From: Epilithonimonas tenax DSM 16811
GTDB lineage: Bacteria > Bacteroidota > Bacteroidia > Flavobacteriales > Weeksellaceae
DNA: 64,000 bases
Assembly: GCF_000428485.1 (NCBI RefSeq)
Contig: NZ_AUAA01000017.1
Span: 1 to 64,000 of the forward strand
Reading direction: 5' to 3'
The notes under the pieces were generated by a model. The model had not been told where the DNA came from, searched no databases, and was given only the letters and a program-made list of their open reading frames with translations. Below, piece by piece: positions 7,235 to 16,392 of the stretch. A program made the position numbers and the translations under genes. Each line of letters opens with the position of its first letter. Within the stretch, counting starts at the first letter, position 1.

Positions 7235-7256
7235 AGCCGGTCCGCCGGCTTTTTTA
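7235..7256 (+). terminator. Rho-independent terminator of the ancestral blaI-M56 operon
   Basis: AGCCGG (7235-7240) and CCGGCT (7245-7250) form a 6-bp GC stem with a 4-base loop, followed by six T. It now lies after the cut-off 3' remnant. Confidence 0.85.
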
Positions 7257-7267
7257 TGACTCGAAAT

Positions 7268-8005
7268 ATGAAAAAATCACTCGTAATTATTGCTGTTCTT
7301 ATCCAGGTTTTTTTGATGGCGCAGAACAAACGGTTCATCTATGAATACATATTTATTCCGGACTCCAAAAATGTTTCCGATGTGAAAACTGAAATGATGT
7401 TTCTGGATACTTCAAAAGACGGTTCCAAATATTATAGTTACACGGTTTACTATTCTGATTCTTTGACAAAAGTAGACACGGAAAAGCAGCTGAAAGTCAG
7501 TGATTCTGCCTATATTGATCCTGCTAAACAAAGAGGAATAGTGAGGTACTCTGTCACGAAAACTTATCCTGACCACAAAACCAATATTCATCGGACGTTT
7601 GGGATGTACGCTTATAAGATCTCTGAAGACCGAAAGATTCATTGGAAGGTCACATCGGAAAAAGAAAAAATAGGCGAGTGGAGCGCTCAGAAGGCTGAAA
7701 CCGATTTCGCAGGAAGACAGTGGATGGCCTGGTTTTCTACAGATATTCCAATCCAGGATGGACCGTACAAATTCCACAGTTTACCAGGGTTAATTGTAAA
7801 GATAGAAGACAAGTCAGGTTCTCATAAACTTGAACTGAAAGGTATCAAAAATATAGATGAAAAAATCAATGTCAGTATTGTTCAACCTAAGGAAATAGCG
7901 ATTAATTCAAAGAAGTTTCAAAAATTAGTAAAAGATCAGGGAAGCCGACAGAACAATCAAATCAAAATAAATGATGACCAAATTGAATTGGATATTCTTA
8001 AGTAA
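7268..8005 (+). CDS. GLPGLI family protein, copy 1
   Basis: 245 residues with a signal peptide (MKKSLVIIAVLIQVFLMAQ). The ATG at 7268 is preferred; the in-frame ATG at 7256 lies in the T run of the terminator and would add MTRN before the signal. The family hallmark LPGLIVKIEDKSGSHKLEL is present around residues 173-191, preceded by the conserved WMAWFSTDIPIQDGPYKF. GLPGLI proteins are exported, found mainly in Bacteroidota, often multi-copy and often beside M56/BlaI genes, as here; their function is unknown. First of three tandem copies; very close in sequence to copy 2. Confidence 0.92.
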   Translation: MKKSLVIIAVLIQVFLMAQNKRFIYEYIFIPDSKNVSDVKTEMMFLDTSKDGSKYYSYTVYYSDSLTKVDTEKQLKVSDSAYIDPAKQRGIVRYSVTKTYPDHKTNIHRTFGMYAYKISEDRKIHWKVTSEKEKIGEWSAQKAETDFAGRQWMAWFSTDIPIQDGPYKFHSLPGLIVKIEDKSGSHKLELKGIKNIDEKINVSIVQPKEIAINSKKFQKLVKDQGSRQNNQIKINDDQIELDILK

Positions 8006-8048
8006 TTTTAAATCATAATTTCTTATTTTAATTTAAATACCAGTCAAA

Positions 8049-8888
8049 ATGAAACCAATTTTAACCATTTTATTATCATTAGCGTTTGGAGTCGTATTTT
8101 CACAAAACAAACGTTTTATCTACGAATATAAGTTCATTCCGGATTCTACAAACGTTTCGGATGTCAAGACAGAAATGATGTTTCTTGATACCAAAAAAGA
8201 GGGCTCCAAATATTACAGCTACACAGTTTTCAACTCAGATTCTGCAATGAAAGTGGATCTTGAAAAGCAATTGGCGGCCACAGGATCTATCAATATAAGA
8301 TCCGACATGAAGAAGGGCGATGTGAGGTATTCTGTGACCAAAACTTATCCAGATTATCAGATCTGTATTCACAGACGACTTTCTATGGATGCTTACAAAG
8401 TTGCCGAAGACCGAAAGATCAATTGGAAAATCTCATCAGAAAAAGAAAAAATAGGAGAATGGAACGCTCAAAAAGCAGAAGCCGATTTTGCCGGAAGACA
8501 TTGGATAGCCTGGTTTTCTACAGAAATTCCTATCCAGGACGGACCGTACAAATTCCAGGGTTTGCCAGGATTGATCGTTAAAATCGAAGACAAAACAGGT
8601 TCACATAAAATGGAACTTAAAGGAATCAAGAATATTAAAGGCGATCTTGATATCAATGTTTTTGAAGCCAAAGAAATAGCTATCAATTCAAAACAATTTC
8701 AAAAGGTGATGAAAGAGTACGAGAACGACCCTACAAAAGGAATCAAACAAATGCAGATGGGCGGCGCCACCATCGTAATGACGGGAAAAGATGCGAACAG
8801 TACAAAATTTGCAAAGGAGCAGGAAGAGCGGCTGAAGGCTCAAATCAGGAAAGATAATAACAGGATTGAGCTGGATATGGTCCAGTAG
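8049..8888 (+). CDS. GLPGLI family protein, copy 2
   Basis: 279 residues with signal peptide MKPILTILLSLAFGVVFSQ. The N-terminal 200 residues track copy 1 nearly position for position (KRFIYEYKFIPDST, DVKTEMMFLD, GLPGLIVKIEDKTG). A longer C-terminal segment (about residues 220-268, with IKQMQMGGATIVMTG) is absent from copy 1. The last residues ELDMVQ align with ELDILK of copy 1. It lies 43 bases after copy 1, probably in one transcript. Its TAG stop is followed directly, in the same frame, by the remains of copy 3, so read-through would fuse the two. Confidence 0.92.
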   Translation: MKPILTILLSLAFGVVFSQNKRFIYEYKFIPDSTNVSDVKTEMMFLDTKKEGSKYYSYTVFNSDSAMKVDLEKQLAATGSINIRSDMKKGDVRYSVTKTYPDYQICIHRRLSMDAYKVAEDRKINWKISSEKEKIGEWNAQKAEADFAGRHWIAWFSTEIPIQDGPYKFQGLPGLIVKIEDKTGSHKMELKGIKNIKGDLDINVFEAKEIAINSKQFQKVMKEYENDPTKGIKQMQMGGATIVMTGKDANSTKFAKEQEERLKAQIRKDNNRIELDMVQ

Positions 8889-9449
8889 CCCGGGTCTTAT
8901 CCTGATTTCAAAATCAATCATCTGGTAATGTTGGATATGGCGTTTTATAATGCCAGTCAGCACGTAAAGATTAATTGGAAGATCACACCAGATACAAATA
9001 TGATTGGTGAATGGAACGCCCAAAAAACGGAAGCGGATTTTGCTGGTAGACGTTGGGTTGCCTGGTTCGCGCCTGAGATTCTGATTCAGGATGGAATGTT
9101 TAAATTCTACGGATTGCCCGGGCTGATTGTTAAAATTGAAGATCGATCAGGTTTCCGTAAAATGGAACTAAAAGGTATTGAAAATAATGTTACTAAAAGA
9201 GATGTTTTGGCCTTTGTATTTGAAAATGCAATTCCTCCTGACGGTAAAAAATATCAAACTACTAATAAGAATCACCGCAGAGATCCACTGGCTGACTTCC
9301 GAAAAGCCGTCCTGGCTGGAGAGACTTATATGATTGATGATTCTGGAAAAGAAATAAAAGGTCAGAATTATATCAAATTTCAGGAGAAACTGATACTGGG
9401 CAGGATGAAAAAGAACAATAACACTCTGGAAATCGATTGGTTGAAATAA
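8889..9449 (+). pseudogene. GLPGLI copy 3, 5'-truncated
   Basis: The sequence right after the copy-2 stop reads PGSYPDFKINHL and then aligns with copies 1 and 2 from their TYPD.. position onward, through VKINWKI, DFAGRRWVAWFAPE and GLPGLIVKIEDRSG, to EIDWLK at the end. About 100 N-terminal residues including the signal peptide are missing. The frame is the same as copy 2, separated only by its TAG. An internal ATG at 8937 or a TTG at 8928 could start a 170-residue protein, but it would not be exported. Best explained by a deletion between tandem copies. Confidence 0.8.
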
Positions 9450-9450
9450 A

Positions 9451-9480
9451 AAATGCCACAGAAAAGTGGCATTTTAATTT
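9451..9480. terminator. Bidirectional terminator between GLPGLI and mscL
   Basis: A perfect 9-bp stem (9451-9459 with 9466-9474) with flanking A and T runs serves the convergent GLPGLI and mscL genes. Confidence 0.85.
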
Positions 9481-9495
9481 TAGAAAAAAGTCATG

Positions 9496-9867
9496 TTATT
9501 TTTTCTTCAGCTCATCACGGATTTCCGCGAGCAAAATATCCGTAGATGATGGTCCTGCTGGTGCAACTTCGTCTTTTTTGTTGATTTTATTGGCTATTTT
9601 GATCAGCCAGAATAGAACCAGAGCAATCACTAAGAAACTGATAATGGATGATAAGAAGTTTCCGTAAGTGACGCCGTTCCAGGTTAATTCTTTGATATTT
9701 TCGGCTCCTGCGGCTTTCAATGCAGGGGTTAAAAGTAGAGGTGTCATCACGTCGTCTACCAAAGATTTTATGATTGCTCCAAATGCAGCACCAATGATCA
9801 CGCCTACTGCAAGATCAATCACATTGCCTTTGAAGGCAAATTCTTTAAATTCTTTTACAAATCCCAT
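9496..9867 (-). CDS. mscL: Large-conductance mechanosensitive channel MscL, copy 1
   Basis: 123 residues; start at MGFVKEFKEFAFKGNVIDLA (ATG at 9867). The family features are an N-terminal amphipathic helix, TM1 (about 15-40, GVIIGAAFGAIIKSLVDDV) with the pore-lining glycine/alanine face, a periplasmic loop with WNGVTYGNFL, TM2 (about 75-98) and a charged C-terminal helix ending ILLAEIRDELKKK. MscL opens under membrane tension and releases solutes on osmotic downshock. A close paralogue lies immediately to the right on the same strand, which suggests tandem duplication. Confidence 0.96.
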   Translation of the reverse strand: MGFVKEFKEFAFKGNVIDLAVGVIIGAAFGAIIKSLVDDVMTPLLLTPALKAAGAENIKELTWNGVTYGNFLSSIISFLVIALVLFWLIKIANKINKKDEVAPAGPSSTDILLAEIRDELKKK

Positions 9868-10024
9868 AGTTTTATTTTTTTTGTAGTTAGTTAACACAAA
9901 AATATAATTTTATTTATAAAAATAAGCCATTATTCTTGCTAAAATCACTAATCGGTATAAAGTGAGAGACTTGCGTATAAATAGAATTTAAATTGACCTT
10001 ATGAATAATAACTGAACTTTGGAA

Positions 10025-10390
10025 TTATTTTTTTAACTGATCGCGTATCTCCATCAGTAAACTATCGGTTGATGACGGTGCGGCTGTTGTTTTTTCCTCT
10101 TTTTTAGATTGATTCAGAATCTTGATCATCCAGAACAGAACAAAAGCAATGAGAACAAAACTAATGACCGATGAAAGGAAGTTACCGTACGAAACCCCAT
10201 TCCATGTGAGCTGTTTTATGTTTTCTGCGCCGGCAGCCTTGAGAGCAGGGTTGAGAAGTAGTGGTGTGATTACATCATCTACCATCGATTTTATAATGGC
10301 TCCAAAGGCACCTCCTATTATTACGCCGACTGCAAGATCTACCACATTTCCTTTGAAGGCGAATTCTTTAAATTCTTTTACAAATCCCAT
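10025..10390 (-). CDS. mscL: Large-conductance mechanosensitive channel MscL, copy 2
   Basis: 121 residues, MGFVKEFKEFAFKGNVVDLA onward, with the same two membrane helices and WNGVSYGNFL loop as the neighbour. The differences are mostly conservative in the helices; the C-terminal linker diverges (SKKEEKTTAAPSSTDS). 157 bases separate it from the copy on its left. Two complete mscL genes in tandem is unusual, since most bacteria have one; possible outcomes are dosage or mixed pentamers. Confidence 0.96.
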   Translation of the reverse strand: MGFVKEFKEFAFKGNVVDLAVGVIIGGAFGAIIKSMVDDVITPLLLNPALKAAGAENIKQLTWNGVSYGNFLSSVISFVLIAFVLFWMIKILNQSKKEEKTTAAPSSTDSLLMEIRDQLKK

Positions 10391-10520
10391 ATTTATGTTT
10401 TTTTTGATTAAACTTATGGCAATATTATTAATTTTTTTTCGTTAAATAGTCGTCAATAAGAGATTTTTATGCTGAAGTATCAATGTTTTTATTAAATTTT
10501 GTTTTTGTACTTTTAGAGTA

Positions 10521-12011
10521 ATGAAAATTCTCACCGCAAATCAAACGAAACAATGCGACGCTGCAACCGTGGAAAATGGTATTTCTTCCATCAATCTCAT
10601 GGAAAGGGCTTCAAAATCCTGTGCTGACTGGATTTCTAATCGCTTCAGAACTACCCATGAATTTCTGATTTTTTGCGGAAACGGAAATAATGGTGGTGAT
10701 GGTTTTGCAATGGCGAGAATGCTTTACGAAAAAGGTTTTGATGTCACGGTTTTTACAGATGATCAAAAAAAAGACTATTCACCAGACGCTACAATTAATT
10801 TCAATAAAATAAAACAGATCAGCGCAATCAAGATCAAGTGTTTTTCTGATTTTTCAATAATCAAAAATGATAACTTTTGTATTATAGATGCGGTCTTTGG
10901 TTATGGACTGAACAGAGAACTGTCCGGAAATATAAAAGGATTAATTGATCAATTGAATCAGATTGAGATTCCAAAAGTCGCTATAGATATACCTTCAGGA
11001 TTATTTGCAGATCAATTGATTGCGGCAGATTCGACGGTTTTCAACGCTGATTTTACACTCACATTTCAATTCTACAAAAGAAGTTTTCTGCACGCGGAAA
11101 GCGGAAAATTTTGTGGGAAAATTGTTGTTCTAGATATTGGTCTAGATGAAGGTTTTGTCGAAAATACAGAAACTGATTATTTTGTTATAGATGACGATGT
11201 TGTAAAAGAAATCTACAAACCCCGTGAATCCTTCAGTAATAAAGGAAGTTTTGGTAAGAGCATTCTGGTGGGCGGAAGTGATGGAAAGATCGGCGCAGTG
11301 GTGATGTCCACTTTGTCTGCGCTGAGAACTGGGAGCGGATTGACGCTTACAATCGCGCCAGAATGTGGAAACTTTGTTCTTCAGTCTCGGGTTCCGGAGG
11401 CGATGTTCATAGGTTCTGGTGCAAAATATCTGGAAAAAATCGAGGTTGTTGAAAAGGCAGTTTACGGTATAGGACCTGGTTTGGGGAAAGAAAAACAGAC
11501 GCAAAACGGCCTATTTGATTTTCTAAAAAACTATAAAAAACCAATTGTCCTGGATGCAGATGCTTTGAATATCCTTGCTGAAAATAATAAGACCAATATG
11601 ATTCCCAAACATTCGATCATCACGCCACATCCTTTGGAGTTTGAAAGGTTGTTTGGCAAAACCATTCATTCTTTTGAAAGAATAGAATTGGCGAGGCTAA
11701 AAGCAGCAGAATTGCAAATATTCATTGTTCTGAAAGATCATCACACTGCTGTGATCACGCCCCAGAAGAAAGTATTCTATAACATCACAGGCAATTCCGG
11801 AATGGCAAAAGGCGGCAGCGGTGATGTTTTGACGGGCATACTGACTTCACTCATCTCTCAAAAGTATGACATCGAAAAAGCCTGCATTTTCGGAGTTTGG
11901 CTTCACGGAAAAGCAGGCGATTTTGCAGCTGAAGAATTTTCCAAAGAGTCAATGTTGCCCACTGATTTGACGGAAAAAATAGGAGAGGTTTTCAGATATT
12001 TGTCAAGCTGA
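10521..12011 (+). CDS. nnr: Bifunctional NAD(P)H-hydrate epimerase / ADP-dependent NAD(P)H-hydrate dehydratase
   Basis: 496 residues with two repair domains. The N-terminal domain (about 1-210) is the epimerase (YjeF_N): NGISSINLMERAS and the glycine-rich FCGNGNNGGDGFAMAR. The C-terminal domain (about 225-496) is the ribokinase-fold ADP-dependent dehydratase: VGGSDGKIGAVVMS, YGIGPGLGKE, VLDADALNIL, ITPHPLEFERL, and the NITGNSGMAKGGSGDVLTGI nucleotide loop. Together they convert damaged hydrated NAD(P)H of either epimer back to NAD(P)H. Its last 9 bases overlap the convergent topoisomerase gene. Confidence 0.96.
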   Translation: MKILTANQTKQCDAATVENGISSINLMERASKSCADWISNRFRTTHEFLIFCGNGNNGGDGFAMARMLYEKGFDVTVFTDDQKKDYSPDATINFNKIKQISAIKIKCFSDFSIIKNDNFCIIDAVFGYGLNRELSGNIKGLIDQLNQIEIPKVAIDIPSGLFADQLIAADSTVFNADFTLTFQFYKRSFLHAESGKFCGKIVVLDIGLDEGFVENTETDYFVIDDDVVKEIYKPRESFSNKGSFGKSILVGGSDGKIGAVVMSTLSALRTGSGLTLTIAPECGNFVLQSRVPEAMFIGSGAKYLEKIEVVEKAVYGIGPGLGKEKQTQNGLFDFLKNYKKPIVLDADALNILAENNKTNMIPKHSIITPHPLEFERLFGKTIHSFERIELARLKAAELQIFIVLKDHHTAVITPQKKVFYNITGNSGMAKGGSGDVLTGILTSLISQKYDIEKACIFGVWLHGKAGDFAAEEFSKESMLPTDLTEKIGEVFRYLSS

Positions 12012-13031
12012 GACGGTGGGCATTCGGTTCAAAGATCTCTTAGGTGTGTTCATTTTTGATTTCAACATGTACAACACGCCTACCTCTGTTTCCGACAGAT
12101 TCTCATTTTTCTTCAAAAGTTTCTTAATTTCCTTTTGAAAATACTGAACAGTGTGTCCATTCTTGTAATGTTCAAAAATTCTGGGATCAATGTAAGAATC
12201 TCTTGCCACAGACGGTGTATTTCCTAATTTTTCGGACACTCCTACGATGGCATTTCGGATCCGTTTTTTGAGTTCATTTTGTTGCTTCTTTTCGCAGATT
12301 CCCAATTCGTCCAGGATTCCTGCTGCGATCATGGTTCCCGCCCACGTTCGGAAATCTTTTGCGGAAAACTCGGAACCCATAATTTCTCTGATGTACTCAT
12401 TAAGATCCTGACTTTCTACGGTGATCAAGTGGTTGTCTTTGTCGTAATATTTGAACAGGCGGTAACCTGGCAATTCTTCCAAATCAGAAATTACCTTTGT
12501 CAATTTCGAATTGATAATGTGTTTTTCCTGGAATTTTCCTGATTTTCCCTTATAAGAAAAGACCATCTCATCACCTTCGATCGTCAGGTGTTTTTTGCGG
12601 ATCGTCGTCAATCCATAGCTTTGGTTTTGCTTCGTATACTTCGGACTTCCAGGTCGGAAATAGGCAGAATCCAGAAGTCTTACCATCGCTGCCAAAACTT
12701 TTTCCCGGGTCATTTTTTTCTGTCTGAGATGCTGTCCTGTTACGCGTCTCATATGTTCCAGATTTTCGGCAAAATGTAAGATTCTGTCAAACTTATCGGC
12801 GTTTTTCTTTGCCCGGAATTTCGGATTGTAGATGTATTGTTTTCTGCCTTTTTGATCTCTCCCGATTGCTAGTATTTTGGCACTTTTGTTTGTGGTGATT
12901 TCTACCTCTGTCCACGCTGGCGGGATGGCCAGTGATTTGATATAATTGATCTTTTCTTGATCTTTCAATTTTTCCTGTGTGCTGGTAATGTAAGAAAAAT
13001 TCTTTCCGGAAGCCTGTCGTGTTAATTTCAT
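12003..13031 (-). CDS. DNA topoisomerase IB (poxvirus-like bacterial type)
   Basis: 342 residues from the ATG at 13031; an in-frame TTG at 13061 would add ten. An AAGGAG lies upstream of the ATG, though somewhat far. The N-terminal domain includes IPPAWTEVEIT and RKQYIYNPKFRAKKNADKFD. The catalytic domain has LRQKKMTREKVLAAMVRLLD, the GLTTIRKKHL segment, KDFRTWAGTMIAAGIL and the active-site tyrosine in VARDSYIDPRIF (Tyr280). The enzyme nicks one strand, lets it rotate and reseals it through the 3'-phosphotyrosine. Convergent with nnr, with a 9-base overlap of the stop regions. Confidence 0.93.
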   Translation of the reverse strand: MKLTRQASGKNFSYITSTQEKLKDQEKINYIKSLAIPPAWTEVEITTNKSAKILAIGRDQKGRKQYIYNPKFRAKKNADKFDRILHFAENLEHMRRVTGQHLRQKKMTREKVLAAMVRLLDSAYFRPGSPKYTKQNQSYGLTTIRKKHLTIEGDEMVFSYKGKSGKFQEKHIINSKLTKVISDLEELPGYRLFKYYDKDNHLITVESQDLNEYIREIMGSEFSAKDFRTWAGTMIAAGILDELGICEKKQQNELKKRIRNAIVGVSEKLGNTPSVARDSYIDPRIFEHYKNGHTVQYFQKEIKKLLKKNENLSETEVGVLYMLKSKMNTPKRSLNRMPTVSA

Positions 13032-13194
13032 GAGCTTAATTTGATCATTCTCCTTAAACAATTAAAATGCCGATTTTAAAAATGCCGATGAATGTTCCTT
13101 AAAATAAAGATTATATCGGGCTTTTATGATTTTATTAACAGAGAGGAAGGCCTATTATTAAACGAAAATTTCTATTTTAGCAAAAATTTTATTG

Positions 13195-14094
13195 ATGCCA
13201 AAGACAGTTGACGATTTTAATAAAAGCAGACTCAGATCCAGTAATATTACTGTGGTCATCAGTATTTCACTGGTTTTATTCCTGGTAGGATTATTTGGAT
13301 TAATACTGATCAATGCTCAGAAATATTCTGATTATATCAAAGAACAATTGGTTGTAGAGGCTTACTTTGATGAGTATCTTGATCCTCGCGACTCTGCCAA
13401 AACACTCAAATTCCAGGAGGAGACTTTTGCGAAAATCAAACAGCAGAATTATGTCAAGCAGGCACGCTATATTTCCAAACAACAGGCGACTGTGTTAGCC
13501 AAAAAACAATTGGGAATAGATGCTGATGCGCTTTTTGAAGAAGATATTTTCCCTGCTTCTGTGGAGGTGACCCTGAAACCGGAATTTGTAGATCCTGCGA
13601 AGATTGATGGCGTGGTTACCCAGCTGAAAGCCATACAAGGAATAAAGGATGTCGCAAACGATAACCAGCTCACGATAGATGTATATAATAATCTGAACAG
13701 GATCCTGACTTGGATTCTGGCATTTTCAATTTTATTTTTGATTGTTGCAATTGTTCTAATTAATAATTCTATCAGACTGAAGATATTTTCTAAAAGATTC
13801 ATTATCAAGACGATGCAGTTGGTGGGTGCGAAGAGAAGATTCATTTTGATGCCTTTCATAAAAGAAGCGCTGATTCTTGGATTAATAGGTTCTTTCATAG
13901 GACTAGTGGCTCTGGGTGGATTGTGGTACTACTTTACAAGCCAGATTGGAACACCATTCGTACAGGATACAAACCAATATGTCTTTCTTGTGATCATCAT
14001 TTTGTTCATAGGTATTTTCATTACCGTTGCAAGTACTATCTTTGCAACCTGGAGATTTTTACGAACCAACGTAGATGACCTTTATTACTCATAA
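13195..14094 (+). CDS. ftsX: Cell division protein FtsX
   Basis: 299 residues; the ATG at 13195 is chosen over the TTG at 13192. Topology fits FtsX: a short cytoplasmic N-terminus, TM1 (about 20-42, VVISISLVLFLVGLFGLIL), a periplasmic domain up to about 170 with the YISKQQA region, then three TMs with the loop KRFIIKTMQLVGAKRRFILM. With the ATPase FtsE (not in this window) it forms an ABC-type complex that couples the divisome to peptidoglycan hydrolase activation. The next gene starts 2 bases after its stop, so they are one operon; the pairing with a DUF3098 gene and uppP is common in flavobacteria. Confidence 0.93.
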   Translation: MPKTVDDFNKSRLRSSNITVVISISLVLFLVGLFGLILINAQKYSDYIKEQLVVEAYFDEYLDPRDSAKTLKFQEETFAKIKQQNYVKQARYISKQQATVLAKKQLGIDADALFEEDIFPASVEVTLKPEFVDPAKIDGVVTQLKAIQGIKDVANDNQLTIDVYNNLNRILTWILAFSILFLIVAIVLINNSIRLKIFSKRFIIKTMQLVGAKRRFILMPFIKEALILGLIGSFIGLVALGGLWYYFTSQIGTPFVQDTNQYVFLVIIILFIGIFITVASTIFATWRFLRTNVDDLYYS

Positions 14095-14096
14095 CA

Positions 14097-14402
14097 ATGG
14101 CAAAAAAAACAAATAAATATGCTGCAGATCAGTACGGTAAAACCACTGAAGCGGTGGAAAAAAAACCGTTCTATTTTGGAAGCAAACATTTCAAACTGAT
14201 GCTGATTGGATTGGGATTGATATTCTTGGGTTTCATTCTAATGATGGGCTCAGATGCGAATACAACACCAGACGGGAAATTTGATCCTAACTATTGGAAT
14301 GAGGACATCTTCTCTTTCAGAAGAATCCGACTAGCACCATTGTTGGTGATAGCAGGATTTGTGATACAGATTGTTGCCATACTTAAAAGAAATAAAGATT
14401 AA
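14097..14402 (+). CDS. DUF3098 family small membrane protein
   Basis: 101 residues with two hydrophobic helices (about 33-50, LMLIGLGLIFLGFILMMG; and 79-94, APLLVIAGFVIQIVAI) and a charged N-terminus. Between them lies the family signature with FDPNYWNEDIFSFRRIRLAP. Found almost only in Bacteroidota beside ftsX and uppP; function unknown but envelope/division linkage is plausible from context. Starts two bases after ftsX and is followed by a strong terminator. Confidence 0.9.
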   Translation: MAKKTNKYAADQYGKTTEAVEKKPFYFGSKHFKLMLIGLGLIFLGFILMMGSDANTTPDGKFDPNYWNEDIFSFRRIRLAPLLVIAGFVIQIVAILKRNKD

Positions 14403-14425
14403 AATTTAATTACAAATACAAATAA

Positions 14426-14468
14426 AAACTTTGTCTTGGTTAGGAACTGAGACAAAGTTTTTTTTAAT
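14426..14468 (+). terminator. Terminator after ftsX-DUF3098
   Basis: An 11-bp perfect stem (14426-14436 with 14450-14460), then a T run. Confidence 0.88.
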
Positions 14469-14484
14469 AAAACTAACGTAAACA

Positions 14485-15303
14485 ATGGATTTAGTAAAAG
14501 CAATTATCATTGCGATCATAGAAGGTCTTACAGAATATCTTCCGATTTCCTCAACCGCTCATATGGGATTTGCAGCCAGTATTATGGGGTTGGAAGAAAC
14601 CGAATTTCTCAAGATGTTCCAGGTTTCTATTCAGTTCGGAGCCATACTTTCTGTAGTGGTGGCGTATGGTAGAAAGTTCTTTGATTTTACAAATCTTCAA
14701 TTTTATTACAAGTTAGCATTGGCAGTAATGCCTGCACTGGTCATTGGTTTTTTCCTGGATGATGCGATTGAATCGGTTTTAGGAAATCAAATCGCCATAT
14801 CTTCAGTTTTGGTTTTGGGCGGTGTTGTCTTATTATTTGCGGACAGTTGGTTCAAAAATCCTGTCATACAGGATGAGAAGGAGATCACGATCAAAAAAGC
14901 AATTACCATTGGCTTTTGGCAATGTCTGGCGATGATGCCCGGGACGAGTAGGAGTGCTGCATCCATTATTGGAGGTATGACACAGGGTTTGTCCAGAAAA
15001 GCAGCAGCAGAATTTTCATTTTTCCTTGCAGTTCCTACGATGTTGGCTGTCACGCTATATTCTGTTTTTGTAAAAACCTGGGGCAAAGAAACGCCAAATC
15101 CGCAGAAAGGTTACGAGATGATCTTACAGTCTCAAGATCATATTTTGATTTTCATAGTTGGAAATATAGTGGCTTTTGTAGTCGCTTGGATTGCGATCAA
15201 ATCATTTATCAATCTATTAAATAAATACGGTTTCAAACCTTGGGGTTGGTACAGGATTGTGGTTGGCATTGCCTTGTTGGTGTATTTTTATTATTTTAAA
15301 TAA
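14485..15303 (+). CDS. uppP: Undecaprenyl-diphosphate phosphatase UppP (BacA type)
   Basis: 272 residues, the family's usual length, with about eight membrane helices. Two active-site motifs are visible: EGLTEYLPISSTAH (residues 13-26) and PGTSRSAASII (about 152-162). It dephosphorylates undecaprenyl diphosphate to recycle the lipid carrier for peptidoglycan and surface polysaccharides, and high dosage gives bacitracin tolerance. A terminator precedes the gene, so it probably has its own promoter although it belongs to the conserved ftsX neighbourhood. Confidence 0.96.
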   Translation: MDLVKAIIIAIIEGLTEYLPISSTAHMGFAASIMGLEETEFLKMFQVSIQFGAILSVVVAYGRKFFDFTNLQFYYKLALAVMPALVIGFFLDDAIESVLGNQIAISSVLVLGGVVLLFADSWFKNPVIQDEKEITIKKAITIGFWQCLAMMPGTSRSAASIIGGMTQGLSRKAAAEFSFFLAVPTMLAVTLYSVFVKTWGKETPNPQKGYEMILQSQDHILIFIVGNIVAFVVAWIAIKSFINLLNKYGFKPWGWYRIVVGIALLVYFYYFK

Positions 15304-15508
15304 ATAGGGCAATCGGGTGAGCTTAGCAGCGTTCTATTTCCAAACCTAATGAATTGGTTCTACAAAGTCAATCTTTTTTTTGCCCTAGTTTGTGCAGTTG
15401 CAAAATAAAGGATTTGCAATCAAGCCCGGGCGGTTTATTATTCTATTTTAAATAAAACGCCTTTCTAAAACGTTCACAGTCTTCAACTCAAAATACCCTT
15501 TTAGCATC

Positions 15509-16216
15509 ATGACAGCAGAAGAATTACAATCTGGATACATATTTTTATTGGACAAGCCTTTGGATTGGACCTCATTTCAGGCTGTTAATAAATTGAAATA
15601 CAAACTCAAAAGAGAGTTTCAGGAATTACCAAAGCAATTCAAAATAGGTCACGCCGGCACTTTAGATCCAAGAGCAACAGGATTATTGATTGTCTGCACC
15701 GGAAAATTCACAAAGAGAATTCCCGAAATCCAAGATGCGGCAAAAGAATACTGGACAGAAATTAAAATCGGAGTCCAGACAGACTCTTACGACACCGAGA
15801 AACCTGAAATTCTACACACCGATTTTTCTCACATTACGGAAGAACGGATTCACGAAACTTTAGTAAAATTCATTGGCGAAATAGATCAGAAACCACCCGT
15901 TTTTTCTGCGCTTAAAATCGATGGAAAACGTGCTTATGATCTTGCTAGAGCTGGCACAGAAGTAGAAATGAAATCAAGAAAAACAACGATTCATTACCTC
16001 AATAATATAGAAGTTAAGTTGCCTTTTGTTTCTTTTACGGTTGGTTGTAGCAAAGGAACTTACATTAGAAGTCTGGCCCACGATATTGGACAAGAACTAG
16101 CTGTTGGTGCTTATCTTACGCAATTGAGAAGAACGAAGATTGGTGCGTATTCTGTGGATGATGCAACGACTGACTTCATCAATGATGATTTTAAATTTGG
16201 ACCAAACAAAAATTGA
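15509..16216 (+). CDS. truB: tRNA pseudouridine(55) synthase TruB
   Basis: 235 residues. The N-terminal FLLDKPLDWTSFQAVNK and the active-site block KIGHAGTLDPRATGLL contain the catalytic Asp53; KPPVFSALKIDGKRAYDLAR and CSKGTYIRSLAHDIG are the other family motifs. It makes pseudouridine at position 55 in the T loop of tRNAs. Short relative to E. coli TruB because the C-terminal PUA domain is absent, as is normal in Bacteroidota. Follows uppP after a 205-base gap. Confidence 0.96.
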   Translation: MTAEELQSGYIFLLDKPLDWTSFQAVNKLKYKLKREFQELPKQFKIGHAGTLDPRATGLLIVCTGKFTKRIPEIQDAAKEYWTEIKIGVQTDSYDTEKPEILHTDFSHITEERIHETLVKFIGEIDQKPPVFSALKIDGKRAYDLARAGTEVEMKSRKTTIHYLNNIEVKLPFVSFTVGCSKGTYIRSLAHDIGQELAVGAYLTQLRRTKIGAYSVDDATTDFINDDFKFGPNKN

Positions 16217-16392
16217 ATATCTGGTTTTCAACCTAAGCCAATTTAGTATTGAAAAGCTTTGTACCCTGTGTTAAGTCTCGCACATTTGCGAACCGTCAAA
16301 ACATTTAGTAACTAAAAAATCTTTGCGATCCGCTGTATGTTAACTAATTTTAGGTGACAAAACGGAAAGTCATAAAACAAAAATATGTAATC

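Noticed and set aside
15429-15463. Inverted repeat GGCGGTTTATT / AATAAAACGCC before truB
   Set aside because: Ten of eleven positions pair, but there is no T run after it and no clear role; too weak to annotate.
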